Source of the DNA: Gemmatimonadales bacterium UBA2975
GTDB taxonomy: Bacteria; Gemmatimonadota; Gemmatimonadetes; Longimicrobiales; Gaopeijiaceae
DNA length: 35,501 nucleotides
Direction of reading: 5' to 3'
NCBI GenBank assembly: GCA_002348265.1
Contig: DEAT01000016.1
Coordinates: forward strand, 1-35,501
Every line of letters begins with the position of its first letter. Within the stretch, counting starts at the first letter, position 1. Shown here one piece after another: positions 8,209 to 16,235 of this stretch. A program made the translations under genes and the position numbers. A model generated the notes under the pieces. It made no database searches. It saw only the letters and a program-made list of their open reading frames with translations, and was not told the origin of the DNA.

Positions 8209-9255
8209 CTAATGAACGAGGACGGTACGATACTTCGTCAAGTCATCGAGGATCCTGCCCCCGCCTCGCACGACACACGTGAGCGGATCCTCATCAACGT
8301 GGATCGGCAGATTGGTCTCGTGCTTCAGAAGCTTATCCAGCCCACGAACTAGGGCTCCGCCACCAGTCATCATGATTCCCCGGTCTACGATATCGGACGC
8401 AAGCTCAGGAGGAGTTATCTCGAGCGCTCGACGCACAGCATCAACTATCGCCTGAATCGGCTCCTGAATGCACTCTCTGATCTCTTGGGAGTGCACGACA
8501 ACCGTCTTCGGGATACCCGAAACAAGGTCTCGCCCCTTCACTTCTAGTTCCTGCTCTTCTCCGTAATCGAACGCGGAACCTATCTGGACCTTGATTGCCT
8601 CAGCCGTCGGCTCACCTATGAGCAGGTTGTAGTTCTTTCGCAAAAAAGTCACAATAGCAGCATCAAGTTCGTCGCCCCCGACTCGGATCGATGTATTAGA
8701 TACGATGCCTGAGAGAGCTATTACTGCAATCTCAGTCGTACCACCCCCGATATCAATCACCATATTGCCCGTGGGCGTCTCCACCGGAAGCCCCACTCCG
8801 ATCGCGGCTGCCATCGGCTCATCGACCATGAAGACGTTTTTCGAACCTGCTGACATCGCGGACGACCTGACCGCCCTGCGCTCCAATTCCGTTATGCCTG
8901 ACGGCACACCCACAACCACGGTTGGTTTGATGCGGAAGATCCGTTTTGAAGTAACTTGCTTTAGAAAATGACGAAGCATCATCTCAGTCACATCGACATC
9001 CGCTATGACCCCGTCCTTTAGCGGCCGAATCGCCTCGATTCCCTCCGGAGTCCTACCTAGCATTCTCTTTGCCTCGAGGCCGATGCCTAGAATCCGCTTA
9101 CTTCCCTTCTCGACGGCAACCACCGAAGGTTCATTTAGAACAATACCCTCACCTTTTACATAGACGAGAGTGTTCGCAGTTCCAAGGTCAACGGCTATAT
9201 CGTTGACCGGAATCAATCGGCCGGAGCCAAGCCAGCTGGAGAATTCAGAAAGCAA
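8209..9255 (-). CDS. mreB: Actin-like rod-shape protein MreB
   Basis: A bacterial actin homologue that forms membrane-bound filaments guiding wall synthesis along the cylinder. It has 348 aa, the full family length. Nucleotide-binding motifs are DLGTANTLVYV (phosphate 1, about 23-33), DIGGGTTEIAV (phosphate 2) and MMTGGGALVRGLD (adenosine). The N-terminal MLSEFSSWLGS could form the short amphipathic membrane helix seen in other MreB proteins. The TTG start at 9255 has AGG about 8 bases upstream. A gap of 138 bases separates it from dut, the longest break in this half of the cluster, so a promoter for the shape genes may lie there; I see no sequence close to consensus. Confidence 0.97.
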   Translation of the reverse strand: MLSEFSSWLGSGRLIPVNDIAVDLGTANTLVYVKGEGIVLNEPSVVAVEKGSKRILGIGLEAKRMLGRTPEGIEAIRPLKDGVIADVDVTEMMLRHFLKQVTSKRIFRIKPTVVVGVPSGITELERRAVRSSAMSAGSKNVFMVDEPMAAAIGVGLPVETPTGNMVIDIGGGTTEIAVIALSGIVSNTSIRVGGDELDAAIVTFLRKNYNLLIGEPTAEAIKVQIGSAFDYGEEQELEVKGRDLVSGIPKTVVVHSQEIRECIQEPIQAIVDAVRRALEITPPELASDIVDRGIMMTGGGALVRGLDKLLKHETNLPIHVDEDPLTCVVRGGGRILDDLTKYRTVLVH

Positions 9256-9393
9256 CTTGATGCCTATTACGGAGGCGTAAGATTTTCGAGAATACCGTCT
9301 TGATACAGGAAACGTTTAAGCAGATGAACATACGTTTACGTCCCTCTACGTGCTAGTATTTTCCCTGTGTCCGAAACGCAAAACGAATCTAAC

Positions 9394-9837
9394 TCACCGG
9401 ATCCCCGTGCTCCCGAAACCACCCTTTCCACGGTCGGTTTCCGACAGTTCATCCGTCTCCTCAGTGTCTGGAGTCTCAAAGCGAGCGAAAACGAGTTGAG
9501 CAATCCTCTCTCCTCGCTTCAGCGTGACCGACTCAGTCCCGAGATTCTGCATAATTACACCGAGCTCACCACGGTAGTCTGGATCAATCGTTCCCGGACT
9601 GTTTGGAAGCGTAATCCCATGCCTTAAGGCCATACCTGAACGAGGGCGCACCTGGCACTCAATACCCTCCGGCAACTCCATGACGAGCCCGGTTGGAACA
9701 AGTCGTATCTCACCAGGCTCGAGAGTCAAGCATTTTTCCACAGAACGCACATCGTATCCGGCAGAATGTTCAGTAGCCCGTTGTGGAAGGGGAAGGTCCG
9801 GGTTCGACGAAAGTCGACGAAAACGTACTTTCAGCAT
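9394..9837 (-). CDS. dut: Deoxyuridine 5'-triphosphate nucleotidohydrolase (dUTPase)
   Basis: A trimeric dUTPase that converts dUTP to dUMP and pyrophosphate, keeping uracil out of DNA and feeding dTMP synthesis. It has 147 aa, normal for the family. All five motifs are present in order: HSAGYDVRS (I), RPRSGMA (II), GTIDPDYRGELGVIMQN (III, with the catalytic-site Asp), RGERIAQLVF (IV) and RGKGGFGSTG (V, the flexible P-loop-like tail closing on the substrate). The ATG overlaps the ald stop by one base (TGATG), which suggests coupled translation. dut next to pnp and an M16 protease is a recurrent arrangement in bacteria, here with ald inserted. Confidence 0.96.
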   Translation of the reverse strand: MLKVRFRRLSSNPDLPLPQRATEHSAGYDVRSVEKCLTLEPGEIRLVPTGLVMELPEGIECQVRPRSGMALRHGITLPNSPGTIDPDYRGELGVIMQNLGTESVTLKRGERIAQLVFARFETPDTEETDELSETDRGKGGFGSTGIR

Positions 9838-10976
9838 CAGATCCTCTCAGGAACCTTGAGAAATTGATCCGCAAGTCGAAATTCCATTCCGAACGCTTCG
9901 GCCACACCGTTATGAGTGACGTGACCGTTCACGATACTTACGCCCAATCTTAGGGCCCGGTCGTCACAGCAGGCCTTTTCCCAACCTTTATTGGCCAATT
10001 CAATCGCGTATGGCAACGTTGCATTCGTGAGAGCTAGCGTGCTCGTCCGCGGGACCCCTCCCGGCATATTCGCAACGGCATAATGGATGACCCCATCAAC
10101 CGTATAAACCGGATCGTTGTGTGTAGTAGGCTTCATTGTCTCGACACAGCCCCCTTGGTCGATGGCTACATCACAGATCACAGCGCCCTCTCGCATATAA
10201 GAGAGGTCATTTTTCGTGATCAGATTAGGAGCTTTCGCACCCGGGATTAAAACAGCACCAATGATCAAATCCGCTTCCTGAATTTGCTTTCGGATCGCGT
10301 AACGCGTGGAGAAAAGAGTCTCAACATTCGCAGGCATCACATCGTCGAGATAACGAAGACGTTCGAGGTTAATATCCATGATCGCTACTGAGGCACCCAA
10401 CCCGGCTGCCATCTTTGCTGCGTTGGTTCCAACCACTCCTCCCCCCAAGATGAGGACCCTTCCCGGCTTCACCCCAGGAACCCCACCCAACAGTACGCCA
10501 AGTCCCCCCTGTGGTTTTTCGAGATACTTCGCTCCTTCCTGAACAGCCATTCTACCTGCCACCTCAGACATTGGCGTCAACAGAGGCAACTCGCCGGTGT
10601 CGAGCTCGACCGTCTCATATGCTATGGCAATAGCTCCCGAATCAATAACAGCCCCGGTTAACTCCTCGGATGCAGCGAAGTGAAAATAGGTGAAGATGAC
10701 CTGTCCTGAACGCATCTTGGGCCACTCTTGCTTAATGGGCTCCTTAACCTTCAGGATCATCTCGGCCCTTTCCCATACCTCATCCGCCGTCTCGAGAACC
10801 GCAGCGCCCGCAGCTTCATAAAAATCGTCGCTGAAACCACTACCCACGCCCGCCCCTCTTTCGACCAACAGCTCATGACCAGCTTGCACCAACATTTCTG
10901 CACCGGCTGGTGTTAACGCCACCCTGTATTCATCTGATTTAATTTCCTTCGGTACACCAATCAGCATCTCGATCAC
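9837..10976 (-). CDS. ald: Alanine dehydrogenase
   Basis: A cytoplasmic NAD-dependent enzyme that interconverts L-alanine with pyruvate plus ammonium. It has 379 aa from the GTG at 10976. The ATG three codons later (10967) would begin MLIGVPKEIKSDEYRV, the usual family start, so either codon may be used; neither has a clear ribosome-binding site. Features: the N-terminal substrate domain with YRVALTPAG, EVAGRMAVQEGA, and a Rossmann fold with GGGVVGTNAAKMAAGLGA followed by the acidic residue of VAIMDIN, which fits NAD over NADP. Ala dehydrogenase is preferred over transhydrogenase PntA from length and from the C-terminal PGGVPRTSTLALTNATLPY. It overlaps dut by one base; the M16 gene is 51 bases upstream. 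Confidence 0.95.
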   Translation of the reverse strand: MIEMLIGVPKEIKSDEYRVALTPAGAEMLVQAGHELLVERGAGVGSGFSDDFYEAAGAAVLETADEVWERAEMILKVKEPIKQEWPKMRSGQVIFTYFHFAASEELTGAVIDSGAIAIAYETVELDTGELPLLTPMSEVAGRMAVQEGAKYLEKPQGGLGVLLGGVPGVKPGRVLILGGGVVGTNAAKMAAGLGASVAIMDINLERLRYLDDVMPANVETLFSTRYAIRKQIQEADLIIGAVLIPGAKAPNLITKNDLSYMREGAVICDVAIDQGGCVETMKPTTHNDPVYTVDGVIHYAVANMPGGVPRTSTLALTNATLPYAIELANKGWEKACCDDRALRLGVSIVNGHVTHNGVAEAFGMEFRLADQFLKVPERI

Positions 10977-11027
10977 TCGTGCGTTTAGGTATTGTGCGTG
11001 ATTACAGTCGACGTATAAGAATACAGC

Positions 11028-12248
11028 CTAACTTGGGCCCAGCCTCAGTTCTAGATGGCGCCCAGGGTCATAATACTGCGCCGCAACTCGCAGTGTGTCT
11101 TCACATGTCACGGCGTCGATACCAGACAACACATCGTCAAGTCCTTGGAATGGTTCATCATGCAGAGCAAACGATGCCAATCTATGGAGACGGGCACCGG
11201 TCGACTCCAGAGAAAGCATTACTTGGCCCTTAACCTGTTGTTTTATCCGATCGAGGTCGACGTCGGAGAGTCCCTGCTCGGCAATACGCTCCAACTCGCC
11301 TCTTACAGCCTCGGAAGCTCTAGTTGCCGTAGCTGGGCGCGTTGCTATATAGACACCGACCATACCCGCAGAGCGATAAAAACTCTGGAATGTAAAGACT
11401 GAATAACAGAGACCAAGATCCTCTCGAACCTTCTGAAACAATCGTGAGCTCATGCCGCCACCAAGAACCGACGAAATCAAAATCAATGCGTAGCGGTCTT
11501 CGCTAGAATGCGGCGGAGCCTCCGCGCCAAACACGATATGTGTCTGTGCCGTCTTCCGATCGACTAACTCTAAGCCCGCCAAGGCATTCGACGGCTCCGC
11601 AACTTGTTCACTTCGGACTCCTGGCACTACGGTATCCATATAGCTAGCGACACAATCTACAAATTCTTCGTGTTCGACATTTCCCGCAGCAGCAATAACC
11701 AGGTTCTCGCCAACATAGCTTTCCGAGTGCAGTTCCCTCAGCCTCTCACCCTTCATTCCCTCTACAGATAATTTTGTGCCCAATATCGAGCGTCCATAAG
11801 GATGTCCATTCCATAAACGTTCGGAATGGATTTCGAACACAAGATCGTCAGGCGTATCCTCAACCTGAGCGATTTCCTCCAGAACCACCTCACGCTCTAG
11901 GGAAAGATCAGAGTCGCGCAAACTTGGTGACAAGACCAAATCAGAAAGCACATCTAAGGCAACTGGTATGTGCTCATCCAAGACACGTGCCTGGTAGGAC
12001 GTATGCTCTCGGCTAGTATAAGCATCTAGTGAACCACCGAGCGTCTCAAGTGAATCTGCGATTTCAAGTGCTGACCTAGTGCGAGTCCCCTTGAAAACCA
12101 TGTGCTCAAGCAAGTGGCTGGCACCCGTGTCGGCATTCGTCTCATGCGCAGCGCCCTGCCTGATCCAAATACCTATCGCTGCAGAACGCACACCGGGAAT
12201 CTTTTCACTCAAGATCAGCACCCCGTTGTCGAGGTTTGTTTCACGCAT
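11028..12248 (-). CDS. M16 family zinc metallopeptidase (processing-peptidase-like)
   Basis: A pitrilysin/insulinase-family peptidase of the single-unit (about 400 aa) bacterial type; the substrate is unknown. I chose the ATG at 12248, which has GAGG 3 bases upstream and gives MRETNLDNGVLILSEKIPG, the normal family start. A longer frame back to 12350 would translate an 11-bp RNA hairpin and looks non-coding. The inverted zinc motif HLLEH is at 45-49, and the third ligand Glu is probably 124/125 in VVLEEIAQ, 74-75 residues on. The C-terminal half carries GGGMSSRLFQKVREDLGLCYSV, the usual second M16 domain signature. No signal peptide is visible. The gene lies between pnp and ald; M16 genes commonly follow pnp in other bacteria. 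Confidence 0.93.
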   Translation of the reverse strand: MRETNLDNGVLILSEKIPGVRSAAIGIWIRQGAAHETNADTGASHLLEHMVFKGTRTRSALEIADSLETLGGSLDAYTSREHTSYQARVLDEHIPVALDVLSDLVLSPSLRDSDLSLEREVVLEEIAQVEDTPDDLVFEIHSERLWNGHPYGRSILGTKLSVEGMKGERLRELHSESYVGENLVIAAAGNVEHEEFVDCVASYMDTVVPGVRSEQVAEPSNALAGLELVDRKTAQTHIVFGAEAPPHSSEDRYALILISSVLGGGMSSRLFQKVREDLGLCYSVFTFQSFYRSAGMVGVYIATRPATATRASEAVRGELERIAEQGLSDVDLDRIKQQVKGQVMLSLESTGARLHRLASFALHDEPFQGLDDVLSGIDAVTCEDTLRVAAQYYDPGRHLELRLGPS

Positions 12249-12288
12249 TGCCTCACAACGCTTTTCTCCGCCGCTAACTTGAGAGGAC

Positions 12289-12328
12289 GGCGCACGGGGA
12301 GGGGACAACCGCCCAGACCCCGTGCGCC
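12289..12328 (-). other. Strong RNA hairpin between pnp and the M16 peptidase gene
   Basis: The arms at 12289-12299 and 12318-12328 form a perfect 11-bp GC-rich stem (GGCGCACGGGG with CCCCGTGCGCC). The 18-base loop can add about three more pairs. No T-run follows on either strand, so it is not a classic intrinsic terminator. It lies in the 146-base spacer between the pnp stop and the M16 ATG. It may be an RNA-processing or 3'-end-protecting structure; that role is inferred. Confidence 0.6.
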
Positions 12329-12394
12329 CTGTGACATCACTCACGGTCAACTCTCGCTTCTACAACTAATGTCACTCAACGCCTAAGGGCCCCT

Positions 12395-14548
12395 TCAGCC
12401 CTCGGCCTCCTCCTTGGCGTCACTCCCTGTGTCTTCATGGCTATCTCCGGCGGTCGCTTCCTCCGCTATCGCTGCCTTTCGTGACAAACGAAGGCGGCCC
12501 TTCTCGTCAATCGAAAGAAGTTTTACTCGGACGATATCACCTTTCTTAACGACGTCTTCCGTGTTCTCGGTCCTGCCTTCCTGTAGCTCAGAAATGTGGC
12601 AGAGCCCCTCAGTACCCGGCATTATCTCAATGAAGGCACCAAAGGTTGTTGTGTTCTTGACTGGCCCTTCGTAAATACGGCCTACCTCGGGATCGGCGAC
12701 GATGGCTTCGATCATTTCCTTTGCCCGCTCACCCGCCTCTCCGTCCACCGCGGCGATCTTCACTATACCAGCATCGTCTATATCAATCGACGCACCCGAC
12801 TCCTCCTGAATCGCTCGGATAGTCTTACCCTTCGGCCCTATGATCTCACCGATTTTTTCCGGGTTGATCTGGATTGATACGATGCGTGGAGCATAGTCAG
12901 ACAAGTCTTCGCGATGAGCCTCCAACGCTTGACCCATCTGGTCAAGGATGTGGAGACGTCCCTTTGTCGCTCGTTCTAGAGCTTCGGTTAGGATATCCAT
13001 CGTCAGGCCTTCGATCTTGATATCCATCTGAATAGACGTCACACCATCTCGAGTACCTGCAACTTTAAAGTCCATATCTCCCAGTGCGTCTTCCAAGCCG
13101 AGGATATCCGTAAGAATGGCGACATCTCCACCTTCTTTGATAAGCCCCATAGCCACTCCAGCACATGGTGCCTTGATTGGGACACCGGCATCCATGAGAG
13201 AGAGCGAAGAACCACAGACCGTCGCCATTGATGAAGACCCATTCGACTCTAGAACATCGGAGACAATCCGGATCGTGTAGGGGAAGTCATCATACTCCGG
13301 CAGGAGTGGCTGAATCGCTCGCTCCGCGAGATTTCCGTGTCCGATCTCCCGCCGCGAAGTGCCGCGGAATGGGCGAGCCTCGCCTACCGAGAATGGTGGG
13401 AAGTTATAATGCAGCATAAATGACTTCTTGATCTCCTCACGAGAATCAATTGAATCAATGCGCTGCTCATCCCTTGAGGTTCCTAGCGTAACAACCGCCA
13501 GTGCTTGGGTTTGACCACGAGTGAACAATGCCGAACCGTGCGTGCGGGGGAGCACGCCGACCTCAGAAGTGATGGTCCGGATATCGTCAACACCGCGACC
13601 ATCTGCTCTCACTCCCTTATCAAGGATCGTCCTACGCATCGTCTGCTTTTCGATGCTCCGAATCGTTTCCTTGATGTCCTTCTCGCTCTGGGAATACTGC
13701 TCATCTTCCGTTACCAGAATCTCGACCACTTCCTCCGTGACCCTCGCCATCGCCTGACTCCGCTCCTGCTTATCTCCAATCGCCAAAGCTTCCTCGACTT
13801 TTGGTGAAGCCAGTACCTCGATTTTCGACTTTAGGTCACTATCGACCTCAGCCGGAGCCCAGTCCATGTCTGGCACACGATGGCCTTCCAGGAACTCATC
13901 CTGGATCTCGCAGAGTTCACGAATCGCTTCATGGGCCACAGTTAGGCCCTCAAGGATTTCTGCCTCAGGAACCTCAAGCGCACCACCCTCCACCATCGTG
14001 ATCGCTTCAGTGGAACCCGACACTACGATGTCTACATCGGAATACTCAAGCTGCTGGAAGGTCGGGTTGATAACCCAGTTCCCTTGAATGCGACCGACTC
14101 GAACAGACGCGACGGTCGTGTTGAAGGGGACCTTCGACATATTGAGTGCTACCGAGGCGCCCAAGAGCGCAATCACGTCCGCATCGTTCTCCTGATCAGC
14201 CGACAAAATGAAGCAGGCGACTTGAGTCTCATGCATAAACCCATCTGGGAATAACGGCCGAATGGGTCGGTCGATCATGCGAGCGCTGAGAATCTCCTTC
14301 TCACCCGGACGACCCTCGCGCTTAAAGAATCCTCCGGGAATCTTACCCGCGGCATAGGACTTCTCACGATACTCGATCGTGAGTGGGAAAAAGGGTAAAT
14401 GGGTAGCGTTGTCTTGTACCGTAACGGCACAAAGAACTACGGTATCGCCGAACTGCACTAGGCACGAACCCTGCGCAAGCTTGGCCATACGGCCAGTTTC
14501 GAGCGATAGCGAGCGTCCTGCAAATTGGCGCTCTATTTTCTTAGTCAT
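12395..14548 (-). CDS. pnp: Polyribonucleotide nucleotidyltransferase (PNPase)
   Basis: A trimeric 3'-to-5' phosphorolytic exoribonuclease of mRNA decay and RNA quality control. It has 717 aa, the standard length. There are two RNase PH-like domains: the first begins ERQFAGRSLSLETGRMAKLA, and the second carries the phosphate-site and active-site region around RGTSRREIGHGNLAERA and SNGSSSMATVCG. A KH domain (about 558-618, GPKG loop at 571-574) and an S1 domain (about 624-690, GRIYEGPVKNTTTFGAFIEI) follow, then a short acidic tail. The ATG start has GTGAG about 8 bases upstream. It follows rpsO with a 313-base structured spacer, the classic rpsO-pnp arrangement, where PNPase controls its own leader in enteric bacteria. 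Confidence 0.98.
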   Translation of the reverse strand: MTKKIERQFAGRSLSLETGRMAKLAQGSCLVQFGDTVVLCAVTVQDNATHLPFFPLTIEYREKSYAAGKIPGGFFKREGRPGEKEILSARMIDRPIRPLFPDGFMHETQVACFILSADQENDADVIALLGASVALNMSKVPFNTTVASVRVGRIQGNWVINPTFQQLEYSDVDIVVSGSTEAITMVEGGALEVPEAEILEGLTVAHEAIRELCEIQDEFLEGHRVPDMDWAPAEVDSDLKSKIEVLASPKVEEALAIGDKQERSQAMARVTEEVVEILVTEDEQYSQSEKDIKETIRSIEKQTMRRTILDKGVRADGRGVDDIRTITSEVGVLPRTHGSALFTRGQTQALAVVTLGTSRDEQRIDSIDSREEIKKSFMLHYNFPPFSVGEARPFRGTSRREIGHGNLAERAIQPLLPEYDDFPYTIRIVSDVLESNGSSSMATVCGSSLSLMDAGVPIKAPCAGVAMGLIKEGGDVAILTDILGLEDALGDMDFKVAGTRDGVTSIQMDIKIEGLTMDILTEALERATKGRLHILDQMGQALEAHREDLSDYAPRIVSIQINPEKIGEIIGPKGKTIRAIQEESGASIDIDDAGIVKIAAVDGEAGERAKEMIEAIVADPEVGRIYEGPVKNTTTFGAFIEIMPGTEGLCHISELQEGRTENTEDVVKKGDIVRVKLLSIDEKGRLRLSRKAAIAEEATAGDSHEDTGSDAKEEAEG

Positions 14549-14641
14549 GTATTGTACTCACTTCGTTTTCAGACGGGGTAATCCCGCCTACTAGAACAAG
14601 GAGAGTGCGCATGAGATCCGGAGAGAGAGCGACCGCCGCGC

Positions 14642-14682
14642 GGGGGCACGGCGCGATCCAGCGGAACGCTGCCCGTGAGCCC
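14642..14682 (-). other. Composite hairpin in the pnp leader
   Basis: On the transcribed strand CACGG (14673-14677) pairs with CCGTG (14647-14651). Inside it, CAGCG-TTC-CGCTG (14659-14671) forms a perfect 5-bp stem-loop. Three further G-C pairs extend the base across a 2-base mismatch. No T-run follows. It is a candidate processing site or protein-binding element in the pnp leader. Confidence 0.4.
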
Positions 14683-14750
14683 GACTGTGCAGCCAGGTTG
14701 TAGGCCGTCTCCCACCCGAGGCACTAACGCACTCGAATGATTAGCCGACT

Positions 14751-14770
14751 CCCACCGCCAAGCGGAGGGG
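14751..14770 (-). other. Hairpin in the rpsO-pnp spacer
   Basis: CCGC-TTG-GCGG forms the top 4 pairs, and CCC with GGG adds 3 more below one T-T mismatch. There is no T-run. It is part of the structured spacer; its role is unknown. Confidence 0.35.
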
Positions 14771-14861
14771 ACGGGTCCTTCTCCACGACCTGATAGCCGC
14801 GCGGTCTGCTCCGACAATTGTCGTCTACCGACTGACCCTGCGCGGCACACCAGAGAAGAGA

Positions 14862-15122
14862 TCAGTGTCTCAGTCCAAGGTCCTTTATGAGGTCACGGTA
14901 CTGCTCCACATCATTACGCTTGACGTACTCTAATAGACGGCGCCGACGACCTACCATCTTTAGTAAGCCTTGCCGTGAGTGGTGGTCTTTTTTGTGCGAA
15001 TCGAAGTGAGACCTAAGGTCGTCAATTCGCGCGGTAAGTATCGCGACCTGGACCGGTGCGCTTCCACGATCACTTTCGTGGAGCTGGTACTTTTTGATGA
15101 TGTCTTCCTTGACGATCGCCAT
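14862..15122 (-). CDS. rpsO: 30S ribosomal protein S15
   Basis: Primary 16S rRNA-binding protein of the small-subunit platform. It has 86 aa (family 88-89) and matches throughout: KEDIIKKYQLHESDRGSAPVQV near the start, then LRSHFDSHKKDHHSRQGLLKMVGRRRRLL, the helix-loop holding the conserved RNA-contacting H-D-SR-GL-R residues. The ATG has the strongest ribosome-binding site of the window (GAGGAGG, 9 bases upstream). The sequence CTCC-TGA-GGAG just there could fold back on that site, a possible handle for S15 autocontrol. A 168-base gene-free leader separates it from ribF. It is followed by pnp, the conserved arrangement. Confidence 0.98.
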   Translation of the reverse strand: MAIVKEDIIKKYQLHESDRGSAPVQVAILTARIDDLRSHFDSHKKDHHSRQGLLKMVGRRRRLLEYVKRNDVEQYRDLIKDLGLRH

Positions 15123-15290
15123 TTTGGCGTGCCTCCTCAGGAGTCAATTGCTGCAAGGGAAGCTAAAGCTGTTCACCCGCTACAGCGGATGTTCTTGCGA
15201 GCTACGAAGAAAAAGCTACGAAAACGAATAGAAAGCGTCTACGGGCATGCCTCACGGCTACGCCTTTGCGAAGCTTATCGATACCGGGGT

Positions 15291-16235
15291 TCATGCAGGT
15301 ACCCACCCTTCCAAAACCCTTCTGGCTCGACCTACATCCTTACCGATCTGCTTAAGTAGTATGGTCACCCCCTCGAATCGTTCGATCCCTCTTAACCGCT
15401 GAATAAAATCCACGCGCACTTCCTCTCCATATATCTCGCGGTCAAAATCAATCAGGTGCAGTTCTATGCTTGGAGGTGACCCCTGAAACGTCGGTCGTGG
15501 GCCCAAGTGCAAGGCACCCGCGTATGTCCCATCACGGAGCACAGCGCGAACCGCATAAGTACCCTCCGGTGGAATCAGCTTATATGAATCCACGACCGCA
15601 AGATTAGCAGTCGGGAAACCTAGACTCCTGCCCCTGCCCTCCCCGCGCACAACGATTCCGCGGATCGAATATGGGCGGCCGAGAGGATCAATGGCATCTG
15701 CAACCCTTCCCTCCATTATGGTATCGCGGATCAGGGACGAGGAGACCGCGGCTTCTCCTACGGATACAGGAGGAACAACATCAACCGTGAAGCCCAGGTC
15801 CTTGCCTATCTTCCTTAGAGCTCCTTGGTCCCCCTTCCGATCTCGGCCGAACCCGTGGTCATATCCTATAACGAGTTCCTCGACACCCAACCGGCCAACG
15901 AGGATCTCTTCCACGAAGCGTCGAGGCTCATAGCGGGAGAGCGCTTCTGTAAAACTTAGAAATACCGCGTAATCAAGCCCTGACTCCGCAAGGATCTCTT
16001 TCTTTTCTATAGGACTTGTGAGCATCATCGGAGCATGGTCTGGTCTCACGATACGCAACGGATGTGGATCAAAAGTCACAAGAAGGCTCCGACGCTGCGT
16101 TGCGTCTGCTCTTTCGCGAATCTCACGCAAGACGGTCCAATGACCCCGGTGCACACCGTCGAATGTCCCTACAGTCGCAACGGTACCACAGTCGTGTGGG
16201 ATGCCCCGCGGAGAGGTCCAATGCACGCTAGTCAT
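15291..16235 (-). CDS. ribF: Bifunctional riboflavin kinase / FAD synthetase
   Basis: Makes FMN from riboflavin and then FAD from FMN, in the cytoplasm. It has 314 aa, the usual bacterial RibF length. The N-terminal adenylyltransferase domain shows GTFDGVHRGH (HxGH-like nucleotide site), VTFDPHPL and SSSLIRDTIMEG. The C-terminal kinase domain shows GRGRSLGFPTANL (about 206-218), PPEGTYAV and GPRPTFQG, ending with RLRGIERFEG. The ATG start overlaps the truB stop by 4 bases (ATGA). The neighbouring truB-ribF-rpsO order is widely conserved. Confidence 0.96.
   Translation of the reverse strand: MTSVHWTSPRGIPHDCGTVATVGTFDGVHRGHWTVLREIRERADATQRRSLLVTFDPHPLRIVRPDHAPMMLTSPIEKKEILAESGLDYAVFLSFTEALSRYEPRRFVEEILVGRLGVEELVIGYDHGFGRDRKGDQGALRKIGKDLGFTVDVVPPVSVGEAAVSSSLIRDTIMEGRVADAIDPLGRPYSIRGIVVRGEGRGRSLGFPTANLAVVDSYKLIPPEGTYAVRAVLRDGTYAGALHLGPRPTFQGSPPSIELHLIDFDREIYGEEVRVDFIQRLRGIERFEGVTILLKQIGKDVGRARRVLEGWVPA

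Larger units (their letters stand above)
14549..14861 (-). other. rpsO-pnp intergenic region, GC-rich and structured, no gene seen
   Basis: These 313 bases are visibly richer in G and C than the neighbouring genes. They contain several inverted repeats on the transcribed strand, including a small hairpin (GGCGGG-ATTAC-CCCGTC) at 14572-14588, just ahead of the pnp ribosome-binding site. One open frame (14569-14850) crosses it but has an Arg/Ser-rich composition, no family resemblance and no support. In Escherichia coli the same position holds a terminator and the RNase III processing stem that allows PNPase autoregulation. An equivalent role here is inferred from position and structure only. 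Confidence 0.55.

Noticed and set aside
12249..12350. 34-residue N-terminal extension of the M16 peptidase
   Set aside because: Encodes the perfect 11-bp hairpin, is unlike any M16 N-terminus, and an ATG with a ribosome-binding site follows at 12248.
14812..14823. 12-bp perfect palindrome CGACAATTGTCG
   Set aside because: No loop, single copy, and no second half-site or promoter nearby. It could be an operator but nothing supports it.
14569..14850. 93-aa frame in the rpsO-pnp spacer
   Set aside because: Arg/Ser/Gly-rich, no ribosome-binding site and no motif, and the DNA is full of inverted repeats. Better explained as structured RNA.
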